From NCBI GenBank assembly GCA_031272805.1, contig JAISTC010000148.1:1-44879 (forward strand): a DNA stretch of 44,879 bases. The letters are read 5' to 3'. The position numbers and the translations under genes were made by a program. The stretch is from Propionibacteriaceae bacterium (lineage in GTDB: Bacteria; Actinomycetota; Actinomycetes; Propionibacteriales; Propionibacteriaceae). The notes under the pieces are model-generated. The model saw only the letters and a program-made list of their open reading frames with translations. It did not search any database and was not told the origin of the DNA. Shown in pieces: positions 33,830 to 42,162 of the stretch (position 1 is the first letter of the stretch; each line of letters begins with the position of its first letter).

Positions 33830-34333
33830 ATGAACGGCGCGAAAGAGACTGACACGGCCCAGGCGGCCGGGTTCGCCACGATGGTGCAGTCCCTGTGGCA
33901 GGAAGCCACCCTGGCCGCGCGGTCCCGCGGCGGCCTGCCCGTCCTCCCCCCGGCCCAAGCCCTGGCCTTGCGCCTCGTCATCGACAACGACGACGTCACC
34001 CCGACGGTGTTGGCGGGCGCGATGCGGCTCTCGCGGCCGATGGTCAGCGAGATCGTCCGCAAGCTCGAGGCCCAGAAGCTGATCCAGCGCCGCCGCTCCC
34101 ACCTGGACGGCCGCTCGGTCGTCCTGACCGCGACCGCCAAGGGCCGCTACGTCCGGCTGTCGTTCACGTCCGGCGTCGAGCAGGCGATGGACGAGGCCTT
34201 CAGCCGGCTCTCCGCGCGGGAGGTCCAGCAGGTCACGCGGGCCCTCCCCGCCCTTCAACACTTGCGCGCCGAGTTGATCGCCATCGCCGACCGCGAACGG
34301 GCCGCGGCCCTGGACCCGGACCCGGAACTCTGA
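33830..34333 (+). CDS. MarR-family transcriptional regulator
   Basis: The 167-residue protein has a winged helix-turn-helix of the MarR type: TPTVLAGAMRLSRPMVSEIVRKLEAQKLIQRRRSHLDGRSVVLTATAKGR (residues about 57-105), flanked by N- and C-terminal dimerisation helices. MarR proteins usually repress divergent catabolic genes and release DNA upon binding a phenolic ligand. The position across the double palindrome from the PhlG-like gene and immediately upstream of an amidohydrolase fits this. The start is ATG 33830; its ribosome site CGGAGAAGCGG is good. Confidence 0.9.
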   Translation: MNGAKETDTAQAAGFATMVQSLWQEATLAARSRGGLPVLPPAQALALRLVIDNDDVTPTVLAGAMRLSRPMVSEIVRKLEAQKLIQRRRSHLDGRSVVLTATAKGRYVRLSFTSGVEQAMDEAFSRLSAREVQQVTRALPALQHLRAELIAIADRERAAALDPDPEL

Positions 34334-34357
34334 GCCCACCGTGCCAAAGGAGGCACC

Positions 34358-35407
34358 ATGACCATCGTCGATATCAACATCCACCATCTGCCTGAGGATC
34401 TGTTCTCGAACCAAGCCCTGCTCGACGGCTTTCTGGCCTGCGCGCCGCGCGGTTTCGGCGAGATCGCGCGGGTCGTCACGATGGACGACGGCCGGCGCCA
34501 GGTCGTGCTGGAGAAGCCGGCCGGGCACCAGAACCTCAACTACGTCGAGGGCGACTACTCGGCTGAGGCCAAGCTCGCGGCGATGGACGAGGCGGGCGTT
34601 GACTACGGCATCATGCGGGTGCCGGTGTGGCAGGAGTGGCTGCCGCTGGAGCTGTGCCGGGCGGTCAACGACAACGCTGCGGCGATCGTGGCGCGGTCGG
34701 GCGGGCGGCTGTTCGCCACGGCCTGCGTGCCGCCGTGGGGAGGTAAGGCCAACCTCTACGAACTCGAGCGCTGCGTCAAGGAACTCGGGGCCGTCGGCGT
34801 CCAGGTCGCCTGCCACTACGGCCAGCTCTACCTCGACGACCCGGTTTTCGCGCCGTACCTGGCGGCGGTTGAGAAGCTGGACGTGCCGGTCATCGTCCAC
34901 CACACGCCGCTGCCGGTCGAGTGGCACTCGGTCGTCGACTACACGAACCTGCGCCGCGAGTTCGGGCGCGTCATCGACCAGGCTACGGCCGTCGGCCGCG
35001 AGCTGTTCAGCGGGCTGTTCGACCGGCTGCCGGGGCTGCGGTTCATCCACACCATGCTGGGCGGCAACTGGTTCGCCCAGCGGGACCTGCTGATGCCGCA
35101 CCAGTCGAACAAGGCCGAGGCCATGCAGCGGCTCGACGCCACGGGCGGGGACAAGATCGCGGGCTACCTCGAGCGCAACATCTTCTTCGACCTGACCCAT
35201 CCCCACTCGTGGGGCAAGGACCAGGTCGAGTGCGCCATCCGCGTCGGCGGCGCGGACCACTACCTGTTCGGCTCGTCGTTCCCTGTCTTCCACGGCTGGA
35301 TGAACCAGGGGGTGGCGTTCATGACCGACGTCGTCGAGCTGTCCGCCGCCGACCGCGCGCTGGTCCTGGCCGGCAACGCCCAACGGCTGTTCCGGCTGCC
35401 GATCTGA
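34358..35407 (+). CDS. Amidohydrolase family protein (ACMSD-like, TIM barrel)
   Basis: The 349-residue protein belongs to the amidohydrolase-2 family, metal-dependent TIM-barrel hydrolases and decarboxylases of aromatic acids. The N-terminal INIHHLPED replaces a plain HxH metal motif and HHTPLPVEWHS gives the mid-barrel His, with FIHTMLGGNW and FGSSFPVF further on. The last motif has Ser where many members have the catalytic Asp (GSD), so activity may differ. It is 24 bases after marR with AAAGGAGG before ATG 34358, and convergent with the hydrolase operon. It may process an aromatic product of the PhlG-like enzyme, but this is inference. Confidence 0.87.
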   Translation: MTIVDINIHHLPEDLFSNQALLDGFLACAPRGFGEIARVVTMDDGRRQVVLEKPAGHQNLNYVEGDYSAEAKLAAMDEAGVDYGIMRVPVWQEWLPLELCRAVNDNAAAIVARSGGRLFATACVPPWGGKANLYELERCVKELGAVGVQVACHYGQLYLDDPVFAPYLAAVEKLDVPVIVHHTPLPVEWHSVVDYTNLRREFGRVIDQATAVGRELFSGLFDRLPGLRFIHTMLGGNWFAQRDLLMPHQSNKAEAMQRLDATGGDKIAGYLERNIFFDLTHPHSWGKDQVECAIRVGGADHYLFGSSFPVFHGWMNQGVAFMTDVVELSAADRALVLAGNAQRLFRLPI

Positions 35408-35441
35408 GCCCCCGCGTGACGGGGGGACGCCCTCGGCTCAG
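35404..35441. terminator. Bidirectional terminator between amidohydrolase and DUF2798 genes
   Basis: CTGAGCC pairs with GGCTCAG on the outside and CCCCCG with CGGGGG inside. It straddles the last codons of both convergent genes. Confidence 0.65.
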
Positions 35442-35713
35442 CCGTCCGCGTCGTCCGCGTCGCCCTCGTCGCCGAAGACGCGCGCCAGCCACGCGGCCAC
35501 GCGCGGCAGCGTGACGTAGATGACGGCGAACGACACGACGACGGAGACGGCGAACGATCTCAGGGCCGCCTTCAGGAACAGCGGGCCGAACCCGACGTTG
35601 AGCGCGGTCTGGATGGTCGACATGACCAGCGACATGATGACGGAGATGATGAGGTTGAGCAGGAGGTCCTGGGCCAACTTGTGCTTGGTCGTGTTGTGCT
35701 TGGTCGTGGTCAC
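35438..35713 (-). CDS. DUF2798-type small membrane protein
   Basis: The 91-residue protein has a polar N-terminus rich in Thr, Lys and His, two hydrophobic segments (LLLNLIISVIMSLVMSTIQTAL and FAVSVVVSFAVIYVTLP) and an acidic C-terminus (GDEGDADDADG). The segment pattern with MSLVMS matches DUF2798. Start is GTG 35713, which overlaps the upstream ceramidase-like stop by GTGA, and GGAGG lies upstream. It is the final gene of the nine-gene operon; function unknown. The ORF-track entry that covers this region is far longer only because it runs through other frames. Confidence 0.68.
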   Translation of the reverse strand: MTTTKHNTTKHKLAQDLLLNLIISVIMSLVMSTIQTALNVGFGPLFLKAALRSFAVSVVVSFAVIYVTLPRVAAWLARVFGDEGDADDADG

Positions 35714-36990
35714 GGCGCCGCCTCCGATCCACCCGGGCCGAACATGGCGTTGAGGGCGGCCAGGAGGGCCGCGGCGAACCGCTCCGCCGAGCCGCGGGCG
35801 TAACGGGAGTTCATGGCCTCGTAGGTGCTGCGCCGGTAGGCGTCCGCGTCGGCCATGTACTTGGCGGCGCCGTCGACCAGCGTGGCGACGAGTGTGTGCG
35901 GGCACGGCGACGCGGCGCGCAGCGCCAGCCCGGTGGCCGCCGACAGCTCCGCCTGGGTGCCGATGAGGACGGCGCCGCCCAGGCGCAGCGCCACCCACGG
36001 CGCGTCCGCCGTCCCGTCGGGCGTGAAGCGGTGGGCGCGGCTCGGCCGGATGGCGCGGCTGTCGGCGGGCAGGCGTTGGGCGTCCAGCGTGACGGTGCCG
36101 CGCTCGACCGCCAGGCCCGTCCCGCCGACGGGCCGGGCCGCCGCCACGGCGTCCAGCAGCGCGGCCCCGAGCCGCTCGCCCAGGAGATCGACCAGCAGGT
36201 GTCCGGCGTCCCCCGCGTCCCGCGTGGACCAGGCGCCAGCGGGGGTCACGAGGTGGCGGACGGCCGTCACGATCGGCGCCTGGTCGCCGGCGGCGCCGGT
36301 CAGGACGAACGCCACGCCGCCAGGCAGGGCCGCCTCGACGTGGCGGGCGGCGGCCCCGGACAGGTCGGCCGAGACCACCCGGCCGCCGTCGGCGGTGTGC
36401 GACTCGTGGAGGATGGCCGACTGGGCCGCGACGGCCGTGACGACCGCCAGCGGCGCCCTGGCGGCGTCGTCCAGGACGAGCGTCGGCAGGGCCGGGTCGC
36501 GGGGCCCGGCCTCGTTGGCGCCGTGCCACCAGCCGTCCGCCGTCTCGACGTCCCGGTTGACGCCGATGACGCACGTGCCCACCGCCGCGCGCAGCCGGGC
36601 GGGCCGCAGGCCGGCGGCCGCGCGTGACGCCGCGTCCCGGACCGCCGCGTCGATGGACCGCGCCAGGGCGGCGCTGGCCCTGGCCTGGCCGGGCGGGACC
36701 AGGGCGTCCGGGAGAACGTGGGGGGCGGAGAACGTGTGCGAGGCGACGACCAGGACCGACTCGCCGGGCACCCCCGTGACCTCGCTCACGGCCGCCTTGG
36801 CCCGGGCGACCGACTCGGCGGTCATGGATGTTTGGTCGACCAGCACGAGCGCGGCGCGCGCCGGGCCGTCCGCCACGACCAGCGTCCGGACGGACAGCGG
36901 GTCCAGGACGCGGTCGAACCCGTCCAGCGGCAGCCAGTCGCTGCCGGCGATCTCCGCCCGGGCGGCCCCGGCCTCCATGGCCGGCGTCAC
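35710..36990 (-). CDS. Neutral/alkaline ceramidase-like protein 2, with altered metal-ligand region
   Basis: This 426-residue protein is a paralogue of the protein at 39498 and belongs to the ceramidase-N-terminal-like superfamily. It has the parallel features VASHTFSAPHV (where the paralogue has PSHAHNSPRV), TGAAGDQAPIVTAV (paralogue GSLGDQAP) and RLGGAVLIGTQAELSAATGL. But the segment that corresponds to NYAVHSTVL reads AVAAQSAIL, replacing a predicted Zn-ligand His by Gln, and the second His of SHxH is Phe. It may therefore bind metal differently or be non-catalytic. Start is GTG 36990 (GTGA overlap) or ATG 36978. No signal peptide is visible, so it is probably cytosolic. Confidence 0.72.
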   Translation of the reverse strand: MTPAMEAGAARAEIAGSDWLPLDGFDRVLDPLSVRTLVVADGPARAALVLVDQTSMTAESVARAKAAVSEVTGVPGESVLVVASHTFSAPHVLPDALVPPGQARASAALARSIDAAVRDAASRAAAGLRPARLRAAVGTCVIGVNRDVETADGWWHGANEAGPRDPALPTLVLDDAARAPLAVVTAVAAQSAILHESHTADGGRVVSADLSGAAARHVEAALPGGVAFVLTGAAGDQAPIVTAVRHLVTPAGAWSTRDAGDAGHLLVDLLGERLGAALLDAVAAARPVGGTGLAVERGTVTLDAQRLPADSRAIRPSRAHRFTPDGTADAPWVALRLGGAVLIGTQAELSAATGLALRAASPCPHTLVATLVDGAAKYMADADAYRRSTYEAMNSRYARGSAERFAAALLAALNAMFGPGGSEAAP

Positions 36991-38774
36991 CCGGCCTGCG
37001 GCAGGTGGCCGCGGAGGAACGCGTCGACCAGGTCGAGCACGGGCGGCTGCCAGAACGCCGGGCCGCCGTGGCCGGCGCCGCGGAGCTGGTAGAACGTGAC
37101 GGGCGCCCCGGCCGCCTGGAGCGCCTCGTACAGCAGGACGCTCTGGGCGAAGGGCACGAGGCGGTCCTGGCTGCCGTGCAGGATGAGCAGGGGCTTGGGC
37201 GGGCGACCGGGGTCGATGTGGTTCATGGCCACGGTGGGGGCGACGGCGAGGGGGTTGGCCCAGACGTCGCGCCCGCCGATCAGCTCCCCCTCGGGGCTGT
37301 CGGGTGCGATGTGGTCCTGGATCGACGGCTCCTCGTTCATCCGGGCGATGGCCATCGGCCCGTAGAAGTCGACGTAGCAGGCGACGCCGAGGTCGTCGGC
37401 CGGCTCGTCGCTGTAGTCGGGGTCGGCTTCGGTCAGGTTCAGCATGACGGTGGTGTGGGCGCCGGACGAGTCGCCCCAGACGGCGATCCGGGCCGGGTCG
37501 ACGTGGAAGTCCTCGGCGTGGTCGCGCAGGAACCGGACGGCGCTGCGGGCGTCCTTGACCTGGGCCGGGAAGGGCGCGACCGAGGACGGCCGGTACTCGA
37601 CGATGGCGACGACGTAGCCGCGGGTGGCGAACTCCGCCAGCGCGGGCAGGGCCGCCCCGAGCACCTGCTCCCGCCACGCCGATCCCTGGACGTACACGAC
37701 CAGGGGAAACCGGATCGCGCGGCTGGCCGGGTCGTCCGGCGGCGCCTGCTCCAGCGGCGGCAACAGAACTTGTAGGTGCAGCGCCCGGCCGTCTTTCCGC
37801 GCGTACTCGACGCCGAGCAGCGCCGAGCCGTGGCGGAGGGCCAGGTCGGCCTCGAGGACGGCCATCCCGTCCGCCGTCCACGTGCTCTCGGGGAACTCGT
37901 CCGGGCCTGCCAGCCGCGCCTCGGCGTAGGGCAGCGCCGGGGCGGCCCGCTCGATGAACGCCACGATGGCGTCGAGGTTGGCCGGCGCGCTGAACGCCGG
38001 GTCATCGTGACCCGCCCCGGGCAGCGTCTGGAACGTGACCTTGGCCTCCCCGGCGCCGCGCCGGATGGCGTCGGCCAGCCGGGCCGACTGCTCGTGCGGC
38101 ACGAGGACGTCGCGGTCGCCGTGCTGGATGAACAGCGGGCTCATGTGGGGGCTGACGTAGGTGGCGGGGTTGGCCTGGGCCACGAGCTCGCCCGCCTCCG
38201 GCACGGGGCGGCCCAGGTAGCGCGACTCGGGCGAGTCGGGCTGGTCATGGTCCGCCAGCGACACGCCGTTGGCGCGGGCCTGCCGGTCCATGGCCGCGAA
38301 GTCGGTCGGGCCGAACAGGTCGACGGCGCCCGCCACGGTGGCGTCGGCCGCGTAGTCCGCGTCCGGGTCTTCGCCGGGGAAGGCCCCGTTGGCCACGTTC
38401 ATGGCCAGCAGGGCGGCCAGGTTGCCGCCGGCCGACCCGCCCAGCGCGATGACCCGGCGGGGGTCGATCCCCAGCCGCCGCCAGTTGGCCTTGAGCCAGC
38501 GGACGGCCGCCCGGCAGTCCAGGACGGCCGCCGGGAAGGGGGCCTCGCCGCTCATCCGGTAGTTGGCGGACGCGACAGCCCAGCCGCGGTCCAGCAGCGC
38601 CAGCCAGGTGTCCAGGTGCTCGTCCGCCTTGTCGCCGAAGGCGAACCCCCCGCCGTGGACGTGGACCACAAGGGGGAACAGGCCGTCGCCGCCATCCGGC
38701 AGGTACAGGTCGAGCCGCTGCGCCGGGCTGCCGTCCGCATAGGCCACATCAAGGACCTTCCGCCGGCCGTTCAT
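36987..38774 (-). CDS. Tandem double alpha/beta-hydrolase (esterase-like) protein
   Basis: The 595-residue protein contains two fused alpha/beta-hydrolase domains of the BD-FAE/acetyl-esterase type. Domain 1 (about 1-285) has the oxyanion motif VHVHGGGFAFG, nucleophile GGSAGGN, acid HGDRDVLVP and catalytic GAGHDDP. Domain 2 (about 300-590) has YVQGSAW in place of HGGG, nucleophile GDSSGAH, HGSQDRLVP and GAGHGGP. Both triads appear intact; the altered oxyanion region suggests that the two halves prefer different esters. Start ATG 38774 shares its A with the SnoaL gene stop (TGATG). The stop is followed by GTGA overlap with the ceramidase-like gene. No signal peptide is seen; a cytosolic location fits an imported substrate. 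Confidence 0.9.
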   Translation of the reverse strand: MNGRRKVLDVAYADGSPAQRLDLYLPDGGDGLFPLVVHVHGGGFAFGDKADEHLDTWLALLDRGWAVASANYRMSGEAPFPAAVLDCRAAVRWLKANWRRLGIDPRRVIALGGSAGGNLAALLAMNVANGAFPGEDPDADYAADATVAGAVDLFGPTDFAAMDRQARANGVSLADHDQPDSPESRYLGRPVPEAGELVAQANPATYVSPHMSPLFIQHGDRDVLVPHEQSARLADAIRRGAGEAKVTFQTLPGAGHDDPAFSAPANLDAIVAFIERAAPALPYAEARLAGPDEFPESTWTADGMAVLEADLALRHGSALLGVEYARKDGRALHLQVLLPPLEQAPPDDPASRAIRFPLVVYVQGSAWREQVLGAALPALAEFATRGYVVAIVEYRPSSVAPFPAQVKDARSAVRFLRDHAEDFHVDPARIAVWGDSSGAHTTVMLNLTEADPDYSDEPADDLGVACYVDFYGPMAIARMNEEPSIQDHIAPDSPEGELIGGRDVWANPLAVAPTVAMNHIDPGRPPKPLLILHGSQDRLVPFAQSVLLYEALQAAGAPVTFYQLRGAGHGGPAFWQPPVLDLVDAFLRGHLPQAG

Positions 38775-39454
38775 CAGTTGGTCCTTGCGGCGGTGGTCGC
38801 GGCCGCGTGGCCCGCCGTCGGCCGCCAGCGGCCTTCTCGGGCCGCGGTGCCCAATTCCAGCCATTCCAGGGCGTCGGCGTAGAAGGCTTCCAGGAGGTCG
38901 GGGCGGTCGTCGCCGGGCAGGTCCTGGGGGACGGGGGCGCCCGAGCGGTTGTTCAGGTAGGTCAGGAATTGGTACGAGGCCCGGCCGGCGGCCAGTTCGG
39001 CGCGGTCGACGGCGACGGCCGAGCCCGGGACGACGGGCTCCATCCGGTCCTTGCCGTAGACGCTGTCGAACGTCAACAGCCGCCACTCGCCCTGCCGCCG
39101 CTCCAGCCGCGACAGGAAGCGGCACCAGTTCGTGACGTCGACCTCGGCGCTGCCGAACGGGCGGCGGAACTGGATCTCGCCCTGGCTCTCGACCAGGGCG
39201 CGGTCGCCGACGGCCGCGCACCAGGACGGGTTGATCAGGTGCCGGCCCGGCACGCGGCCGGGCACGTGGGACTGCTTCGACCCCTCGATGTAGTCGGCGG
39301 GCGACCCCTCGAACCAGGTCACGCGGACCACGCCGTCGGGCCAGTACAGCCCGGCCAACAGGTCCCAGTCGCCCGTGTCGCGGGCCCGGCGCTCGCGCCG
39401 GACGAGGGCGAACAAGTCACGTTCAAGTTCGGCATCGGCTGTTGTCGGAATCAT
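38774..39454 (-). CDS. SnoaL/NTF2-like protein
   Basis: The 226-residue protein has an NTF2-like fold of the SnoaL type: LERDLFALVRRERRARDTGDWDLLAGLYWPDG, then RHLINPSWCAAVGDRALVESQGEIQFRRPF and EWRLLTFDSVYGKD. Such domains bind or transform small hydrophobic or aromatic molecules, sometimes as isomerases, dehydratases or ring-hydroxylase beta subunits. Its C-terminus adds about 60 residues beyond the fold. It has no hydroxylase alpha subunit nearby, so catalysis cannot be assigned. Start ATG 39454 follows CGGAGGAC; the track's longer ORF is unsupported. The stop overlaps the next start by one base. Confidence 0.83.
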   Translation of the reverse strand: MIPTTADAELERDLFALVRRERRARDTGDWDLLAGLYWPDGVVRVTWFEGSPADYIEGSKQSHVPGRVPGRHLINPSWCAAVGDRALVESQGEIQFRRPFGSAEVDVTNWCRFLSRLERRQGEWRLLTFDSVYGKDRMEPVVPGSAVAVDRAELAAGRASYQFLTYLNNRSGAPVPQDLPGDDRPDLLEAFYADALEWLELGTAAREGRWRPTAGHAAATTAARTN

Positions 39455-39497
39455 GGTCACGCTGTCCTCCGGGAAAGCTCGTGGGTGGTGGCGGGCG

Positions 39498-40760
39498 TCA
39501 GGCGGCCCGGCCGTCGAGGGTCGCGCCAACCAGGTCCGCCAGCCCGGCGACGATGGTGGCCGCGGCGTGACCGTGGGCGATCGGGCAGCCGTCGGCCGCC
39601 TGGGTGTGGCGCAGGTACGACTCGTCGGCGGGCAGGTAGCCGATCCGGGCGTTGGCGTTGGTGACGACGAGCGTCGAGGCCAGGGGCGACGCGGCCATGA
39701 CGGCGTGGCCGACGGGCACCGTGACCTCGCCGGAGACCCCCGCGAACGCCACGGGGCCGATCCTGAGGGTGGTCAGGGTCAGGTCGACGGTGTCGACGTC
39801 CGCCTGTTCCATGCCGGGCGGCACGTCGAGCCGCCGCGCCGGGCACGGGATGACCCGGAGCGCGCCCCGGACCGGCGCCGTGGCGCAGCGGCGCTGCCCC
39901 TGCCGGGCCAGCCGGACGGCCGTGACGGCGAGCAAGTGGCCCTGCGCGTCGAGGGCCCGGTGGGCGAAGGCCCGGTCACGCTCGCCGCCGTCCCCCGTCA
40001 CGAGGCCCGCCGCCTGGGCGGACAGGAACTCGACCTTGGGGGCCTGGTCGCCGAGCGAGCCCGCCGTCCACAGGGCGACGGCGCCGGGGCCGAGCAGGTC
40101 TTCTGCCTGGGCGCAGGCGGCCCCGGCGAGGTCGGCGCTGGCCTCGGGGAGGCCGAGCAGGACCGTCGAGTGGACGGCGTAGTTCATGACGACGGCCACG
40201 ACGGCGCCGTCCTCGCCCACGAGGCTGACGCAGGTCAGGGTCTTGTCCGAGAGGCCGTCGGGCGCGTAGCCGAGCCCCCACGCGCCGTCCGCGTACGCCT
40301 CCCGGCAGACGTTGACGTCGACCGCCTCCGAAGCCACGCCCAGCGCCACCGGGCGGAGCCGGCCGGCCGCCGCCCGCACGGCCGTGACGACGGCGTCTTC
40401 CACCAACGCCGTGTAGGCGAGCGATTCCGGGGTGGGGACGCGCGCCATGCCGCCGGGCGGGACGAGCCCGACGCGGGGGCTGTTGTGGGCGTGCGACGGC
40501 GCCAGCAGGATGTGGTCGGCCGGGATGCCTGTGGCCTGCTCGATGTGGTCCCGCAGCGCCGTCGTGTCGCCGACCTCGACCACGTCCAGGGCGACGAGGG
40601 CGACCCGTTCCCCGGCCTCCCCCTCGCCCACGACCAGGGCCCGCGCCCGCAGCGGGTCGTGCACGCTGGTCCAGTCCGGCCCGAACGGGTTCAGCCCGCG
40701 CAGGTCGGCCGGGGTGATGTCGGCGCTGGCCGCGCCCGCCACCAGGTGATCGGTCATCAT
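39498..40760 (-). CDS. Neutral/alkaline ceramidase-like hydrolase 1
   Basis: The 420-residue protein resembles the N-terminal domain of neutral ceramidases, zinc amidases that hydrolyse N-acyl bonds. The key family segments are PSHAHNSPRVG (around residue 90), VMNYAVHSTVLL (around 190; His is the predicted second Zn ligand) and GSLGDQAPK. The C-terminal immunoglobulin-like domain of true ceramidases is not present and there is no signal peptide, so I infer an intracellular relative acting on a different amide or ester. It starts with MMTDHLVAG at ATG 40760, which overlaps the MarR stop by ATGA. A 43-base gap, the widest in the operon after the first gene, precedes the SnoaL gene. Confidence 0.85.
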   Translation of the reverse strand: MMTDHLVAGAASADITPADLRGLNPFGPDWTSVHDPLRARALVVGEGEAGERVALVALDVVEVGDTTALRDHIEQATGIPADHILLAPSHAHNSPRVGLVPPGGMARVPTPESLAYTALVEDAVVTAVRAAAGRLRPVALGVASEAVDVNVCREAYADGAWGLGYAPDGLSDKTLTCVSLVGEDGAVVAVVMNYAVHSTVLLGLPEASADLAGAACAQAEDLLGPGAVALWTAGSLGDQAPKVEFLSAQAAGLVTGDGGERDRAFAHRALDAQGHLLAVTAVRLARQGQRRCATAPVRGALRVIPCPARRLDVPPGMEQADVDTVDLTLTTLRIGPVAFAGVSGEVTVPVGHAVMAASPLASTLVVTNANARIGYLPADESYLRHTQAADGCPIAHGHAAATIVAGLADLVGATLDGRAA

Positions 40761-41299
40761 GGTCTCTTCTCGTTGTCCGCTGACTCGCGCTGCGCCGCGA
40801 CGGCTTCGAGGCGGCCGAGCAGCCGCCGCAGCGTCGCAGCCAGGTCGCCCCCGTCGATCTGGTGGGCGTGTTCGGGGAAGCCCCCGAGGGCCGTCCGGAG
40901 CGCGTCCGTCCGGTCCTGCCGGAACGTCTGGAGGATGTCGCGGCCCTTGGCGGTCGCCCCGATCGTGACAACGCGGGCGTCGTGCGGGTCGGTGCGCCGC
41001 TCGACCAGCCGGTCGCGGATGAGGCCCTTGAGGAGGTTGCTGACGGTCGAGCGGGCGACGTGCAGTTCGTCGGCGAGTTGGGCCGGCGTCAGGCCGTCCC
41101 GCAGCGTCACGAGACGGAGGATGGTGACTTGGGCCTCGGTCGCGGGCAGGTTCTGGCCGCTCCCGCCGGACGCGCGCTTGAGCGTCCGCCAGAGCGCGGG
41201 GATGAGGTGGGCGATCTGCTCCGCCGGCTCCACCGTGGGATCGGGCACTGGCTCCTGGACGGCGTCGTCTGCCCACCCCGTGACGTCTGCCCCGCTCAT
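40757..41299 (-). CDS. MarR-family regulator inside the operon
   Basis: The 180-residue protein has a MarR winged helix: GLTPAQLADELHVARSTVSNLLKGLIRDRLVERRTDPHDARVVTIGATAKGR (about 78-130). It is embedded between the permease and hydrolase genes, overlapping both by ATGA (start 41299, stop 40757), so its level follows the operon and it probably autoregulates the whole transcript from the promoter at 44532, by analogy with other catabolic operons. The ORF-track entry ends here but starts in a different frame of the permease; only this segment is real. Confidence 0.9.
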   Translation of the reverse strand: MSGADVTGWADDAVQEPVPDPTVEPAEQIAHLIPALWRTLKRASGGSGQNLPATEAQVTILRLVTLRDGLTPAQLADELHVARSTVSNLLKGLIRDRLVERRTDPHDARVVTIGATAKGRDILQTFRQDRTDALRTALGGFPEHAHQIDGGDLAATLRRLLGRLEAVAAQRESADNEKRP

Positions 41300-42162
41300 C
41301 CGGTCACCCCGCCTTCCGTCAGCCCCGACATGACCCGTTTCTGCAGGACAACATAGGCGATGACCAGCGGCAGGCTCGTCAGCACGACGTGCATGAACAC
41401 GAGGTTCCAGCGGAGCCCGTACTGGCCCGCGTTGGCGAAGTTGTACAGCGTCAACGGCAAGGTCGAATTGGCCATCCCCTTGATCATGTAGAGGGCGAAC
41501 AGGAAGTCGTTCCAGACGTTGATGACCGTCATGACCGCGGCCGTGAACAGGACGGAGCGGACGAGCGGCAGGATGACGTGCCAGTAGATCTGCCAGCGGT
41601 TGGCGCCGTCGATCTGGGCCGCGTCCTCGAAGTCGAGGGGTAGGCCGCGGATGTAGCCGGTCGTGAGAAACACGATGACGCCGATGCGCGTCCCGACCAG
41701 GGCCAGGATGTAGCCGAGGACCGACCCGGTCAGGTGGGCCTTCGTCAGGATGACGACGGTCGGCACGATGGCGGGCGGCAGGATGATCGACAGCGCCGTC
41801 AGGTAGTAGGTCGCCAGGAGCGACCGCTTGGCCGTCCGGGCGTAGGACCAGGCGGCCATCGAGCCCAGCAGCAGGACGCCGAGGACGACGGGCACGGCGA
41901 CGATCAGGCTGTTCTTCAGCCCGATGAAGTAGCGGCCCTGCTGGATGACGGTCTTGAGGTTGTCGACCAGGGCCCAGCGGGTGGGGAGCGCGGCGGTCGG
42001 AGTGCCGGCCTCGGAGTCCGTCTTCCACGAGTTGACCAGGAGGACCCAGAACGGCAGCACGACCCACGGGATGGCGATGAGCGTCAAGATGGCGTAGCGG
42101 ACGAGGGCGAGCTTCTTCGCCCGGGGGCGGGATCGCCGGGCGGCCGGGGCGGGGGCGTTCAT
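41296..42162 (-). CDS. Carbohydrate ABC transporter permease (MalG-type)
   Basis: The 288-residue protein has about six hydrophobic segments and the EAA loop EDAAQIDGANRWQIYWHVILPLV, as in MalG/UgpE permeases, with the conserved N-terminal PFWVLLVNSWKT. The start ATG 42162 overlaps the other permease's stop (ATGA); the ORF-track version is longer by in-frame extension. It pairs with the permease at 42159. No ATPase gene is in the operon, so an MsmK-like shared ATPase is probably used. Confidence 0.9.
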   Translation of the reverse strand: MNAPAPAARRSRPRAKKLALVRYAILTLIAIPWVVLPFWVLLVNSWKTDSEAGTPTAALPTRWALVDNLKTVIQQGRYFIGLKNSLIVAVPVVLGVLLLGSMAAWSYARTAKRSLLATYYLTALSIILPPAIVPTVVILTKAHLTGSVLGYILALVGTRIGVIVFLTTGYIRGLPLDFEDAAQIDGANRWQIYWHVILPLVRSVLFTAAVMTVINVWNDFLFALYMIKGMANSTLPLTLYNFANAGQYGLRWNLVFMHVVLTSLPLVIAYVVLQKRVMSGLTEGGVTG

